The translations under genes and the position numbers were made by a program. The notes below the pieces were generated by a model that searched no databases, was not told the DNA's origin, and worked only from the letters and a program-made list of their open reading frames with translations. From positions 1 to 28,738 of the forward strand of contig NZ_CAMPHN010000047.1 of NCBI RefSeq assembly GCF_946885885.1: a stretch of 28,738 nucleotides of DNA, written 5' to 3'. Position 1 is the first letter of the stretch. Each line of letters opens with the position of its first letter. The DNA comes from an uncultured Pseudomonas sp. (GTDB taxonomy: Bacteria > Pseudomonadota > Gammaproteobacteria > Pseudomonadales > Pseudomonadaceae). Positions 16,056-26,300 of the stretch are shown here, piece after piece.

Positions 16056-16069
16056 CTGCAATATTGCAG
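16056..16069. promoter_or_regulatory. Perfect palindrome at the giant gene's ribosome binding site
   Basis: CTGCAATATTGCAG is a perfect 14 bp palindrome whose last two bases overlap the Shine-Dalgarno AGGGGAG (16068-16074). It could be an operator or an RNA element; which is unknown. Confidence 0.35.
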
Positions 16070-16081
16070 GGGAGCGTCGTG

Positions 16082-19000
16082 GTGCCAGGTTCTGTTCGCA
16101 GGAAGCGCCTGTTACAGGTGTTGGTGGGGAGCTTATGGGTGGGCCTGAGTTTGCTGCCGCTTGCGGCCAGCGCGGACCTTGGCGTGAGTAAGACCCGGGC
16201 GTCGGGCTTCACCGATCCCAAGTTCGTTGGCGATACCGATGGCTTCCTGATTCACCTGACCAACAGCTTCGCCAGCGGCGATATCACCGATGTCAGCTTC
16301 ACCGACACCATGCCGGCGGGCTTTCAGGTCGCAGGCGCTGGAGTGGTATCCGCCGAATGTCGCGACGGCAGCGGCGTGCTGACCGGCTCGCTGAGCAATG
16401 GCGATTTTCCCGGCACCCTCGATGCGGCATTGGGCAGCAACACCATCAGCCTCACTGGCGGGGTGATCCCGGCGGTGAACGGCGGCTCCGAGGCCGGTTT
16501 CTGCGATATCGTCGTGCAGGTGACCAGCCTCACCGGCAACGGCACCAACCAGATTCCCACAGGCACCGTAACCGGCGAGCACGCCGGCAGCCCGGTGAGC
16601 AACGCCGATCCGGCCCAGCAGTCGCTGAACTTCAACACGCTGCCCGCACCGAGCATCGGCAAGAGTTTCTCGCCCAGCACCATCGTCAAGGCCGATCAGG
16701 CGACGCGCCTGACCATCACCATTACCAACAACGCCTCGCAGCCGCTGCCGCTCAATGGCATAGGCGATACCCCCGCGTTCGCTATCCGTGACCGCCTCGG
16801 CGACCACGGTCTGCGGGTCGCCTCGGTGACCAGCGCCAACCCGGCGGGGCCGGACGCGCAGATCAACTGCGGCGTCAATCCACCGAGCTTCGCGCCAGCA
16901 GCGGGCGATACCGAGATCCTTGCCGTCGGCGGCGTCATCGCCGCCAACAGCAGCTGTAGCCTCAGCGTAATGGTGGTGGCGGACGGTTCCGACAGTGCCT
17001 ATTCGACTACGGTCAACAACGTCATCGACCGCACCACCGATTTCGCCAACCAGCGCGGTCTGGTACCGCCGAGCAACGCCTCGGCCAACCTGACGGTCAC
17101 CGCGCCATTGCGCGTGGCCAAGGTGTTCATCCCCGCCACGGTCGCCAAGGGCCAGGAAGCGACGCTGCGCATCACCCTGACCAACGCCAGCCCGTTGAAC
17201 GCTATGGTTCTGGGCAGTTTCAGCGATGCCATCGACGCTGGTGCGGGTCTGCTGGAAATCACCAGTGCACCGACCGCCAACTGCAGTGCGGGCTCCAGTC
17301 TCGTCGGCCTGGGCGGCGTCGGTTCGTCGACCCTGCAAATGACCGGCGGCACCCTGGCAGCCGGCGGCAACTGCGTGATCACCGTGCCCTACACCGCCGA
17401 CCTGGCGGTGGCCGGCGTGCCGCAGTCCTTCACCAATACCATCGCCCCAGGCGATGTGACGGTGAGCAGCCCGAGCGATGTGGTCAGCCAGGGCGTGAGT
17501 GCCTCGGTCAACGTGGTCGACCAGTTCCTGGTGGAAAAGACCAGTCGCCCCTCGGTCGTCACCCCCGGTAACCCGGTGCTGTTCACCGTCACTACGCGCA
17601 ACTACTCGGCCGCCGCGCAGAGCGGGGTGGCGCTGACCGACAACCTGCCCAACGGCATGCTGCTGCTAAACCTGCCGGAAAAGCCGGCGCCAGTACTCAG
17701 TGGCACGGGTTGTACCGCGTTGGCGCTCGGCGGCAGCGCAAGCGACCCGGTATTCACCTTCGACATGCCGGCGGGCAGCGCCGGCAACCCGGCGAACTGC
17801 ACCGTGACGTTCTGGGCCATGGTCCCGGCCGACGCGCCCAATGGCGCCATCGTCAACCAGATCGACGCCGGTGACGTCTGCACCGCCGGCAACATCTGCA
17901 ACCACACCTCGACCAATGCGCAGTTCAGCGTCAGCAGCAGTGTGCTGACCGTGGAAAAGAGCTTCGACGCCGGCTCCAAGCCCGAGGGAACCGCGGCGAC
18001 CATGACCATCGAGCTGGTCAACCTGTCCGCGCAGCCGCTCACCAACGTCAGCCTCACCGACAACCTGCCGACGGGCAGCAACGGCACGCCGATGCTCGTC
18101 GCCTTGCCGAACAACGCTTCCACCACCTGTGGCGGCACCATCACCGCGGTACCGGGCAGCAACCAAGTGATTCTCAGCGGCGCCACGGTGCCCGCGCGGG
18201 CCAATGGTGGCCTCGACGCAGCCGGCCGCTGCCGCTTGCGCGTGAATGTCAGCGGTGCCGCCGGTCAGTACGACAACCGTGTATCGGCCAATGCCACCCA
18301 GACCTTCGCCGATGGCACGAGCGATACCCTGACCAGCCCGGAAGTGGTGGCGACCATCAACTTCCTCTCGGCCCTGGGCGGCAGCAAGTCGTTCACTCCC
18401 AACACCATTCAGTCTGGCGGCATGTCCACGGTCACCCTGAGCCTGAGCAATAGTCAGGCGGGAGTGCTCAACGATGTGGCGATCACCGACAACCTGCCGG
18501 CCGGGATGACGGTCGCCAATCCGGCCAATGCCTACTCGACCTGCGCCGGCTCGCCGGTGGTTTCCGCAGCTCCCGGCGCCGCGGTGGTCAGCCTGACCGG
18601 CGCGCAGATCGCCGGCAACAGCACCTGCGAACTGCTCTTCGACGTCACCGCCAGCGGTGGCGGCGACTGGGTCAACAGCATCGCTCCCGGCCAGCTCACC
18701 GCCGCCGGTGGCGTGCAGAACGTCGCCGCATTCGGCGCGACCCTGCAAAACGCCAGCGGCGGCGCCGTTACCGTCAGCGTCAACCACGCCACCGCTAGCG
18801 TGGCGGCGCCGGGCGCTGTGACCCAGTTGACCCTGACCCTGTTCAACAGTGGCAGCCTGGACCTGACCAATCTCGACCTGAGCAACTATTTCACCGATAC
18901 CGGTCTGGTCGGCGGCACGCCGACCGGCGAGCGCATCGCCAGCGTGGCCAACGCCATCACCACCTGTACCGGGGGCGTGGTCGGCGCCAGCCCGAACGCC

Positions 19001-22000
19001 ACCTCGTTCAGCCTCAGCGATGCCAGCCTAGCGGTTGGCGAAACCTGTACCGTGACCGTCGACGTCACCATGGCGATCACCGGTACCGTGACCGACACAA
19101 TTCCGGTTGGCGCGATCACCACCGACCAGGGTGTGAGCAACACCCAGCCGGCCTCGAGCAGCCTGTTAACCAGCACCGGCCTGGGCGTGACCAAGCAGTT
19201 CACCCCTAACGTGGTTGCACCCAACGAGCGCTCGCGTCTGCGTATCACCTTCTACAACCCGACCTCCCAACCGATCAGCGACTTGACGCTGACCGACACC
19301 TACCCGGCGGGGTTGACCAGCGCCAGCCCGGCCAACGCCTTGACCACCTGCCAGGGCAGTGTCAGCAGCGATGCCGGCCAGGTGACGATCAGCGGCGGCA
19401 ACATCGCCGCGGGCAGCGGCAGCGCACCAGCCAGCTGCTATGTGGAAATCGACGTGCTGTCGAACACCCAGGGCGACTACCTCAACACCATCCCGGCCAA
19501 CAGTATCGTCGCCACGGCGGAGGGGACGCCGATCAGTAACACCGGACCGACCAGCGACACCCTGCGGGTCAAGGCGCCCATCGTCGTGCACAAGGCCATC
19601 GCCACGCGCACCCTGGATGCCGGCGACCCGGTCGGCTTCACCACCGGCACCGCCACCGGCACCGCCGGGACCGCTCTTACCCTGAGCATCCGTCTGGACA
19701 ACCCGAACAGCTCGCCGCTCACCGGCGTGGCCTACCTCGACAACCTGCCCACCGGTCTGGTCGTGGCCCAGGTGCCGGCGATCAGCAACAGCTGTGGCGG
19801 CAGCGTCAGCGCCACGCCGTCCGGCACCTCCGTGCGTCTGGCCGGCGGCAACCTGGCGGGCAACGGCAACTGTACGGTGAGTGTGGCCGTGCTGAGCAAC
19901 ATCGCTGGCACCTACACCAACACCATCGCCGCCGGCGACGTAAGCAGCTTCGAAGGCGTGAGCAACACCGAGCAGACCCGCGCGCGCCTGGTGATTTCCA
20001 GCCCGCCCACCCTGAGCAAGCAGTTCGCCCCGGCGGTCATCGCGCAGAACGGCATCTCGACGCTGACCATTTTCGTCAACAACCCGAATGCCTCGGCCAT
20101 GACCCTGACTGCGGCGCTGACCGACAACCTGCCGGACTCCCCTGGACAGGTCAGGGTCGCACCGACGCCGAACATCGGCGGCACCTGCCCGTCGGCTAAC
20201 ATCACCGCCACGGCCGGCGCCACCCTGGTGCGTCTGGCCAGTGGCACCGTGGTTCCGGCGGGGGGCTGCACCATCGAGGTGGATGTCACCGCCGATACCG
20301 CCGGCGAGCATACCAACCAGATCCCGGCAGGCGCGCTGCAGACCGACTTCGGCAACAACCCGGAGCCGGCCTACGCCACGCTGAATGTCAGCACGCTCGG
20401 CTTCATCTCCGGACGTGTGTACCTGGACAACGATCAGAGCGGCACCTACCAGGCGGGCACCGACAGCCCGTTGAGCGGCGTCGCCATCGAGCTGCGCAGC
20501 GGCGCGACCTGCGCCAGCGGTACGCCGGTCAGCGGCATCAACGGCCTGCTCAACCCGTTCAGTACCGATAGTGCGGGCAACTACCTGTTCGCCGGGCTGC
20601 CGGCCGGCACCTATTCGGTGTGCCAGGCGACGCAGCCGTCCGGCACGCTCAATGCGCCACCGGTGGCCGGTAGCATTACCCCGGCCAACGGCAGCAGCGG
20701 CACGCCCGGTACCGGCGGCAACGCCACCGCCACCAGCAGCCAGATCGAGGGCATCGTCCTCAATGACGACGGCGCTGGCGGTGAAACCAGCGGTTCGCAA
20801 CGCAACGATTTCCCTGAGGTGGCGCCGGCCAGCATCAGCGGCGCGGTGTTCATCGACCAGAACAACGACGGCCTCCGCCAGGGCGGCGACACCGGCTTGT
20901 CCGGTGTGCCCATCACCCTCAGCGGCACCGACTGGCAGGGCCAGCCGGTGAGTGCGACCACCACCACCGACAGCAGCGGCCAGTACCGCTTCAGCGGTCT
21001 GCAGCCCGGTACCTACACGGTGACCGAGCCGACCCAGCCGAGCGGCACCACCAATGGCAAGACCGTCGCCGGCAACAGCAGCAGCGGTGTGCCGACCGTG
21101 ACCGCGCCGGCGACCGTGCCCAGCGCGATCGGCGGCGTCACGCTGACACCGGGCTATGTGTCCGAGGGCAATGACTTCGCCGAGATCGTCAATGGCCGCA
21201 GCATCCATGGCCAGGTCTTCCATGACCGCGACACCGACAGCGCACCAGGTACCGGCGACAGCGGCCTGGGCGGTGAGACGGTGGTGCTCAGCGGCGTGGA
21301 CATCAACGGCAACCCGGTGAACCTGACGACTGTCACTGCCAGCGACGGCACCTTCAGTTTCGTCGGTCTGCCGGCGGGCACCTATGAACTGCTCCAGCCC
21401 AATCAGCCGAGCGGCTTGATCAATGGCTCGACGACCGCGGGCAGCGCCGGCGGTGTGGTCACCGAGGAGCCGAGCCGGATCAGCGCCATCGACCTGACTA
21501 CCAATACGCTTTCGGTGGATAACTGGTTCGCCGAAGTCACCATACCCAGCCTGTCCGGTACGGTGTGGTTCGATATCAACCATGACCGCGTACTCGATCC
21601 GGGCGAAACGCGCCTGCCCGGCTGGACCGTGGAACTGCTGCGCAACGGCGTGGAGGTGGCCACCACCACTTCCGATGCCGATGGCGCCTATGCTTTCGCC
21701 AACCTGACCCCGGGCAGCGGTTACGAAGTGCGCTTCCGTCACCCGGAAACCAACACGCTGTTCGGTCGCCCGGTGCCCAACGAGCAGGGCATCGCCTACA
21801 CGCCGGGCAGTGCCGGTTCGGGCAACCCGGCGGGTGCCGACAACCGCGACGGCACCTTGGCCGGTATCACCATTACCGCGGGCCGCAACGTCGTCGAGCA
21901 GAGTTTGCCGATCGACCCGGCCGGCGTGGTTTATGACGCCATCAGCCGGCAGCCGGTGCGTGGCGCCGTGGTCAGCATCAGCGGGCCTGCCGGCTTCGAC

Positions 22001-23377
22001 GCGGCGCAGGTGCTGGGCGGTTCGTTGCAGCAGACCACCGGTGCCGATGGTTTTTATCAGTTCCTGCTGTTGTCGACCGCGCCGGCCGGCACCTACACCC
22101 TCAGCGTGACCGTGCCCGCGGGCTACGTGCAGGGGCCGTCGGCGCTGATCCCAGCGTGCGACAACAGCCTGACCGTCACTGCGATTCCCGATCCGGCACT
22201 GGTGCAGAACAGCGCCCAGGCGCCGGCGGATGCCGTGACCCTGCATGACGCCGCCACCTGTCCGGTCAGTTCGGTCGGTCTCGGCGCGAGCAGCAACACC
22301 ACCCAGTACTACTTCAGCTTCGTGCTGGGCGCCACTTCGGCCGATGTGGTCAACAACCACATCCCGATCGACCCGATCCTCGGCGGCGCCATCGTCATGA
22401 CCAAGAACACGCCGAAGGTCAACGTGACCCGCGGCGAGCTGGTGCCCTACGTACTGACCGCGCGCAACACCCTGTCCAGTTCGCTGGCCGATATCGCCAT
22501 CGACGACCAGATGCCGCCGGGCTTCAAGTACATCAAGAACTCCGCGCAGATCGACGGCGTACCGGTGGAACCGCAGGTCGAAGGGCGGCGCTTGCGCTGG
22601 CCGAACCGCAGCCTGACCGGTGGCCAGGTGCTGACCATCAAGCTGTTGCTGGTGGTGGGCTCGGGCGTCGGTTTCAACGAATACGTCAACCAGACTTGGG
22701 CGCTGAACATGATCGCCAATGCGCGCGTGTCCAACGTCGCCACCGCCAGCGTGCGGGTGGTCGCCGACCCGACCTTCGACTGCTCGGACCTGATCGGCAA
22801 GGTCTTCGACGACCAGAACCGCAACGGCTATCAGGACGAAGGCGAGCCCGGCATCCCCGGCGTGCGCCTGGCCACGCCGAGGGGCTGGCTGGTGACCACC
22901 GACGAACACGGTCGCTACCACATCGCCTGCGCCGACGTGCCCAGCGAGATGCGTGGCAGCAACTTCATCCTCAAGGTCGACGAGCGCACCTTGCCGAGCG
23001 GCTACCGCATCGTCACCGAGAACCCGCGCGTGGTGCGCATGACCCAGGGTCGCCTGGTCAAGGCCAACTTCGGCGCCAGCATCCACCGCGTGGTGCGGCT
23101 GGACCTGAGCAGCGAGGCCTTCGACGCGGGCAACACCCTGACCGCGCAGTACCAGGCACGCCTCGACGAGGTACTGCAACTGCTGTACGCCGAACCGTCG
23201 ATCCTGCGTATCGCCTACCGCATGCCGGTGGACGGCGAGGTGAGCGACGCGCGTGAACGTGTCGACCATGTCAAGGACTGGATCAAGGAGCACTGGGAGC
23301 CCCACGACTGCTGTTACGACCTGCAACTGGAGGAAGAAATCGTACCGGCGACCGATAGCGTGGAGGTGATCCGATGA
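16082..23377 (+). CDS. Giant secreted DUF11/SdrD B-like repeat protein (putative surface fibre or adhesin)
   Basis: A 2431-residue exported protein; function not known. The start is GTG 16082, 7 bases after AGGGGAG, giving a classical signal peptide ([26 protein letters not shown]). Residues ~30-1437 hold about ten DUF11-type Ig-like repeats of 125-155 residues with recurring (K)xFxPxxV, LTDNLPxG and a cysteine pair. SdrD B/Cna-B-like domains with DxNxDG-type possible calcium loops begin near residues 1438, 1582, 1705 and 1821, followed by a more diverged one near 1946. A further DUF11 domain lies near 2098-2237 ([16 protein letters not shown]), another SdrD-like domain at 2238-2334 ([20 protein letters not shown]), and a C-terminal segment resembling an OmpA fold (2335-2431). 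There is no LPXTG and no type I secretion repeat. The stop overlaps the next gene (ATGA), linking it to the OmpA/barrel protein. Alternative starts are TTG 16064 and GTG 16079. Confidence 0.9.
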   Translation: MPGSVRRKRLLQVLVGSLWVGLSLLPLAASADLGVSKTRASGFTDPKFVGDTDGFLIHLTNSFASGDITDVSFTDTMPAGFQVAGAGVVSAECRDGSGVLTGSLSNGDFPGTLDAALGSNTISLTGGVIPAVNGGSEAGFCDIVVQVTSLTGNGTNQIPTGTVTGEHAGSPVSNADPAQQSLNFNTLPAPSIGKSFSPSTIVKADQATRLTITITNNASQPLPLNGIGDTPAFAIRDRLGDHGLRVASVTSANPAGPDAQINCGVNPPSFAPAAGDTEILAVGGVIAANSSCSLSVMVVADGSDSAYSTTVNNVIDRTTDFANQRGLVPPSNASANLTVTAPLRVAKVFIPATVAKGQEATLRITLTNASPLNAMVLGSFSDAIDAGAGLLEITSAPTANCSAGSSLVGLGGVGSSTLQMTGGTLAAGGNCVITVPYTADLAVAGVPQSFTNTIAPGDVTVSSPSDVVSQGVSASVNVVDQFLVEKTSRPSVVTPGNPVLFTVTTRNYSAAAQSGVALTDNLPNGMLLLNLPEKPAPVLSGTGCTALALGGSASDPVFTFDMPAGSAGNPANCTVTFWAMVPADAPNGAIVNQIDAGDVCTAGNICNHTSTNAQFSVSSSVLTVEKSFDAGSKPEGTAATMTIELVNLSAQPLTNVSLTDNLPTGSNGTPMLVALPNNASTTCGGTITAVPGSNQVILSGATVPARANGGLDAAGRCRLRVNVSGAAGQYDNRVSANATQTFADGTSDTLTSPEVVATINFLSALGGSKSFTPNTIQSGGMSTVTLSLSNSQAGVLNDVAITDNLPAGMTVANPANAYSTCAGSPVVSAAPGAAVVSLTGAQIAGNSTCELLFDVTASGGGDWVNSIAPGQLTAAGGVQNVAAFGATLQNASGGAVTVSVNHATASVAAPGAVTQLTLTLFNSGSLDLTNLDLSNYFTDTGLVGGTPTGERIASVANAITTCTGGVVGASPNATSFSLSDASLAVGETCTVTVDVTMAITGTVTDTIPVGAITTDQGVSNTQPASSSLLTSTGLGVTKQFTPNVVAPNERSRLRITFYNPTSQPISDLTLTDTYPAGLTSASPANALTTCQGSVSSDAGQVTISGGNIAAGSGSAPASCYVEIDVLSNTQGDYLNTIPANSIVATAEGTPISNTGPTSDTLRVKAPIVVHKAIATRTLDAGDPVGFTTGTATGTAGTALTLSIRLDNPNSSPLTGVAYLDNLPTGLVVAQVPAISNSCGGSVSATPSGTSVRLAGGNLAGNGNCTVSVAVLSNIAGTYTNTIAAGDVSSFEGVSNTEQTRARLVISSPPTLSKQFAPAVIAQNGISTLTIFVNNPNASAMTLTAALTDNLPDSPGQVRVAPTPNIGGTCPSANITATAGATLVRLASGTVVPAGGCTIEVDVTADTAGEHTNQIPAGALQTDFGNNPEPAYATLNVSTLGFISGRVYLDNDQSGTYQAGTDSPLSGVAIELRSGATCASGTPVSGINGLLNPFSTDSAGNYLFAGLPAGTYSVCQATQPSGTLNAPPVAGSITPANGSSGTPGTGGNATATSSQIEGIVLNDDGAGGETSGSQRNDFPEVAPASISGAVFIDQNNDGLRQGGDTGLSGVPITLSGTDWQGQPVSATTTTDSSGQYRFSGLQPGTYTVTEPTQPSGTTNGKTVAGNSSSGVPTVTAPATVPSAIGGVTLTPGYVSEGNDFAEIVNGRSIHGQVFHDRDTDSAPGTGDSGLGGETVVLSGVDINGNPVNLTTVTASDGTFSFVGLPAGTYELLQPNQPSGLINGSTTAGSAGGVVTEEPSRISAIDLTTNTLSVDNWFAEVTIPSLSGTVWFDINHDRVLDPGETRLPGWTVELLRNGVEVATTTSDADGAYAFANLTPGSGYEVRFRHPETNTLFGRPVPNEQGIAYTPGSAGSGNPAGADNRDGTLAGITITAGRNVVEQSLPIDPAGVVYDAISRQPVRGAVVSISGPAGFDAAQVLGGSLQQTTGADGFYQFLLLSTAPAGTYTLSVTVPAGYVQGPSALIPACDNSLTVTAIPDPALVQNSAQAPADAVTLHDAATCPVSSVGLGASSNTTQYYFSFVLGATSADVVNNHIPIDPILGGAIVMTKNTPKVNVTRGELVPYVLTARNTLSSSLADIAIDDQMPPGFKYIKNSAQIDGVPVEPQVEGRRLRWPNRSLTGGQVLTIKLLLVVGSGVGFNEYVNQTWALNMIANARVSNVATASVRVVADPTFDCSDLIGKVFDDQNRNGYQDEGEPGIPGVRLATPRGWLVTTDEHGRYHIACADVPSEMRGSNFILKVDERTLPSGYRIVTENPRVVRMTQGRLVKANFGASIHRVVRLDLSSEAFDAGNTLTAQYQARLDEVLQLLYAEPSILRIAYRMPVDGEVSDARERVDHVKDWIKEHWEPHDCCYDLQLEEEIVPATDSVEVIR
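23362..23371 (+). promoter_or_regulatory. Near-complete Shine-Dalgarno of the OmpA/barrel gene
   Basis: GGAGGTGATC is a ten-base match to the 16S anti-Shine-Dalgarno, with GGAGG seven bases from ATG 23374. It is embedded in the end of the upstream giant gene, whose TGA overlaps the ATG. This predicts very efficient coupled translation. Confidence 0.8.
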
Positions 23378-26300
23378 GCATGCGAAATCTGTTGGTGTGC
23401 GGCATCGCTGCACTGACGTTGAACCCGTTGGCCGTCGCCGTGTCGATCGCCGCCGAACAATGTGAAGTAGGAAAAGGCTGCGGCCTGCAAGGGCCGCGTG
23501 GGGCGATGGAGGACGAGTCGCTGTTGCAGCGCCGGCCCTTCACTCCGGGTGGCCTGCCGGCGTTGCCGGCCAACGCCGAGCGTGAACTGCCGCGCGAAAA
23601 GCTGATTCTCTGGCAGCTCGAGGGTGCCCTGGGCGAGCGTGAACAGCTGGTCGAGGTGGGCGAGGAGCAGATCAGCTCTGTGGTGCTGCGCGATGGCCTG
23701 CCGGTGGTGCGCTTCGCCTCCGGCCGTTCGGCGGTGCCCGAGCGCGACAGCGATGTCCTGGAAAAACTCATGAGCCGTCTGGCCGGCAAGCGCAATCTGC
23801 GCCTGCGCCTGATCGGCCATACCGATCCGCAGCGCCTGTCACCGCGTACTCAGGCCATCTATAGCGACAACCAGGGCCTGGGCTTGCAGCGGGCCAAGGA
23901 GGTCGGCGAGGTATTCCGCCAGCGCCTGAACCTCAAAGCCGAGCAGATCCAGCTCGACAGCCGCGGGCCCAGCGAGCCGCTGATGCAGGGCGACAGCCCG
24001 CAGGCCTGGGCGCTGAACCGTCGGGTGGAAGTGGAAATCTGGTATGACGAGTCCGTCGTCAGCACGCCGGCCAAGCCGCAGACCTGCGCGCCGGGCAGCG
24101 TGGCCGGGGAGAACGTCACGCCGTTCCGCATCAGCGTCGATGGCCAGCCGCAAGGTAGTGACGGCGTTGCCGGCAGCGCCGATACCCAGCGTTGCGTCGA
24201 CGTCGCCCTGGCCCACGACCTGTTGCAGGTGCGCTTCGATAACCTGTCGGCGCAGCCGCGTCTGAACTTGGTGTCTGGCGCGCGCGTGGCACGCATCGGC
24301 GAGCCGCAGACCTTCAGCGGCTACAGCAATTACCTGCATTGGATCAAACGCGCCGAGGTGCGCATCCTCGGCAAGAAGCGTTTGTTCGGCGAACCGCAGG
24401 TGTTGGAAACCATCGCTCTCGATTCGCAGCTCAACGGTAGCTGGACGCCCGCGGCCGGCACCCCCGAGCGCGTCTATTACCAACTGCGCGTGTATGACGA
24501 GCAGGGCCGTTACGACGAAACCAGCGTACAGCTGCTCAATGTCGCCCGTGGCGAGCTGGCCAAGGAAGCGGATGAAGAGATCGCCGCCGATCTGCTCGCC
24601 GGCTACGGCGGCAACCGTCTGCAACGTCATACCATTCCGGTGGCAGGCGGCACGGTGACGATCAACGGCAAGCAGGTGAAAGACGGTCAGCACGTGTTCG
24701 TCATGGGCCGGCCGGTGCCGGTGGACGGCAGCGGCACCTTCGCCAGCGCGCAGATCATCCCGCGCGGTCTGCACACCGTGGAGGTGGCGGTACTCGACGA
24801 CCAGGGCAAGGGACGCATCTACCGCCGCGACCTGCGCCTGCCGCAGAACGACTGGTTCACCGTGGCCATCGCCGACTTCACCGTCGGCCAGCAGGACACC
24901 AGCGGACCGGCGCGCCTGGTCACCCAGGAAGACCGCTACTACGACGACAAGTTGTACGCCGACGGACGCCTGGCCTTCTATACCAAGGGCAAGGTGGACG
25001 ACAAATACACCATCACCGGTAGCGTCGACACCGGCGAAGGGCCGGCCGACAGTCTGTTCAGCAACTTCAACGACAAGGACCCGCGCGAGTTCCTGCGGCG
25101 CATGAGCTCCGACTCGGACAAGGGCTGGGCGACCTTCGGCGACGACTCGACCCTGGTCGAGGACGCACCGACCCGCGGCAAGTTCTACGTCAAGGTCGAG
25201 GACGAGAAGTCTCATGCCATGTGGGGCAACTTCCGCGAGCAGATCCGCGAGACCGAGCTGACCCAGATCGACCGCAGCCTCTACGGCGCCCAGGTGCGCT
25301 ACCGCGACGACGCCTTCACCGCGTTCGGCGAACGCCGTCTGCAGGTCGAGGGTTTCGCCGCCGAGCCGGGCACCGCCTCGGCCCGCGAGGATTTCCGCGG
25401 CACCGGTGGTTCGCTGTACTACCTGCGTCATCAGGACATCACCGAAGGCAGCGAGCGGGTGCGCATCGAGGTGCGCGACAAGGATTCCGGCCTGGTGCTG
25501 CACAGCCAGGACCTGGTCGCCGGCATCGACTACGAGGTCAACGCGATGCAAGGCCGGGTGATCCTCACCCAGCCGCTGTCGGCCACTGCCGACGGCAGCA
25601 CGCTGATCCGCTCTGGCGGCAGCCTCTCCGGCAACCCGGCGTTCCTCGTCGTCGGCTACGAATACTCGCCGGGGCTGGAACAGCTCGACGACCTGGCCTA
25701 CGGTGGCCGCGCGGCCTACTGGGTCAACGACAAGGTACGGGTCGGCGTCACCGGCAGCATGCAGGAGCAGACCGGCCGCGAAGACCAGACCCTGGGCGGC
25801 GGCGATCTGTTGCTGCGCCACAGCGAAGGCACCTGGATGAAGCTGGAGTCGGCGCAGAGCCAAGGCGACAGCCTCGACCAGCGCTTCTCCTACGACGGCG
25901 GTTTCGGCTTCGGCCAGGAAGTCGCCGGCACCGACTCGCGTGCCCGCGCCAACCGCATCGAGACCGCCTTCGACCTCAAGGACGTGGTCGACGACGCCGA
26001 GGGTCGCGGTACTTTCTATTACGAAAGCCGCGACGCCGGCTTCTCCGCGCCGGGGCGCCTGTCCGAACTGGCCAGCGACCAGGTCGGCGGTAGCTACACC
26101 GCACCCCTGGGCGAGAAGACCGAAGTGACGCTGAAGGCCGACCAGACCGAGGAGGACGGTGGCCGTTCGCGCCGCGCCGCCGAGGGTATCGTCGCCTATG
26201 ACCTGAGCGACGCCTGGCGCCTGTCCGCCGGCCTGCGCAACGACCGCCAGACCTATGGCAGCGCCTACCGCAACCTCTACACCGGTACCTATGCCGGTGC

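Larger units (their letters stand above)
15497..16081. other. Intergenic region upstream of the giant DUF11 gene
   Basis: About 585 bases with no convincing gene. It holds a degenerate REP-like copy (15588-15660), a perfect 10 bp inverted repeat AGAAAGCAGA/TCTGCTTTCT (15784-15793 and 15813-15822), a small hairpin CGGGCC-TT-GGCCCG (15981-15994) and a 14 bp palindrome touching the ribosome binding site (16056-16069). I looked for a c-di-GMP (GEMM) riboswitch and did not find its conserved core. No convincing -35/-10 pair was seen. Confidence 0.45.

Noticed and set aside
15497..16081. c-di-GMP (GEMM) riboswitch upstream of the giant surface protein
   Set aside because: Searched because of the nearby EAL gene and adhesin-like product, but the conserved GEMM core was not found.
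19166..23413. A 1415-codon open frame on the minus strand, antisense to the giant DUF11 gene
   Set aside because: It mirrors the high third-position GC of the plus-strand gene, has no signal, domain or plausible start, and its His/Arg/Gly/Ala-rich composition is typical of antisense frames in GC-rich genomes.
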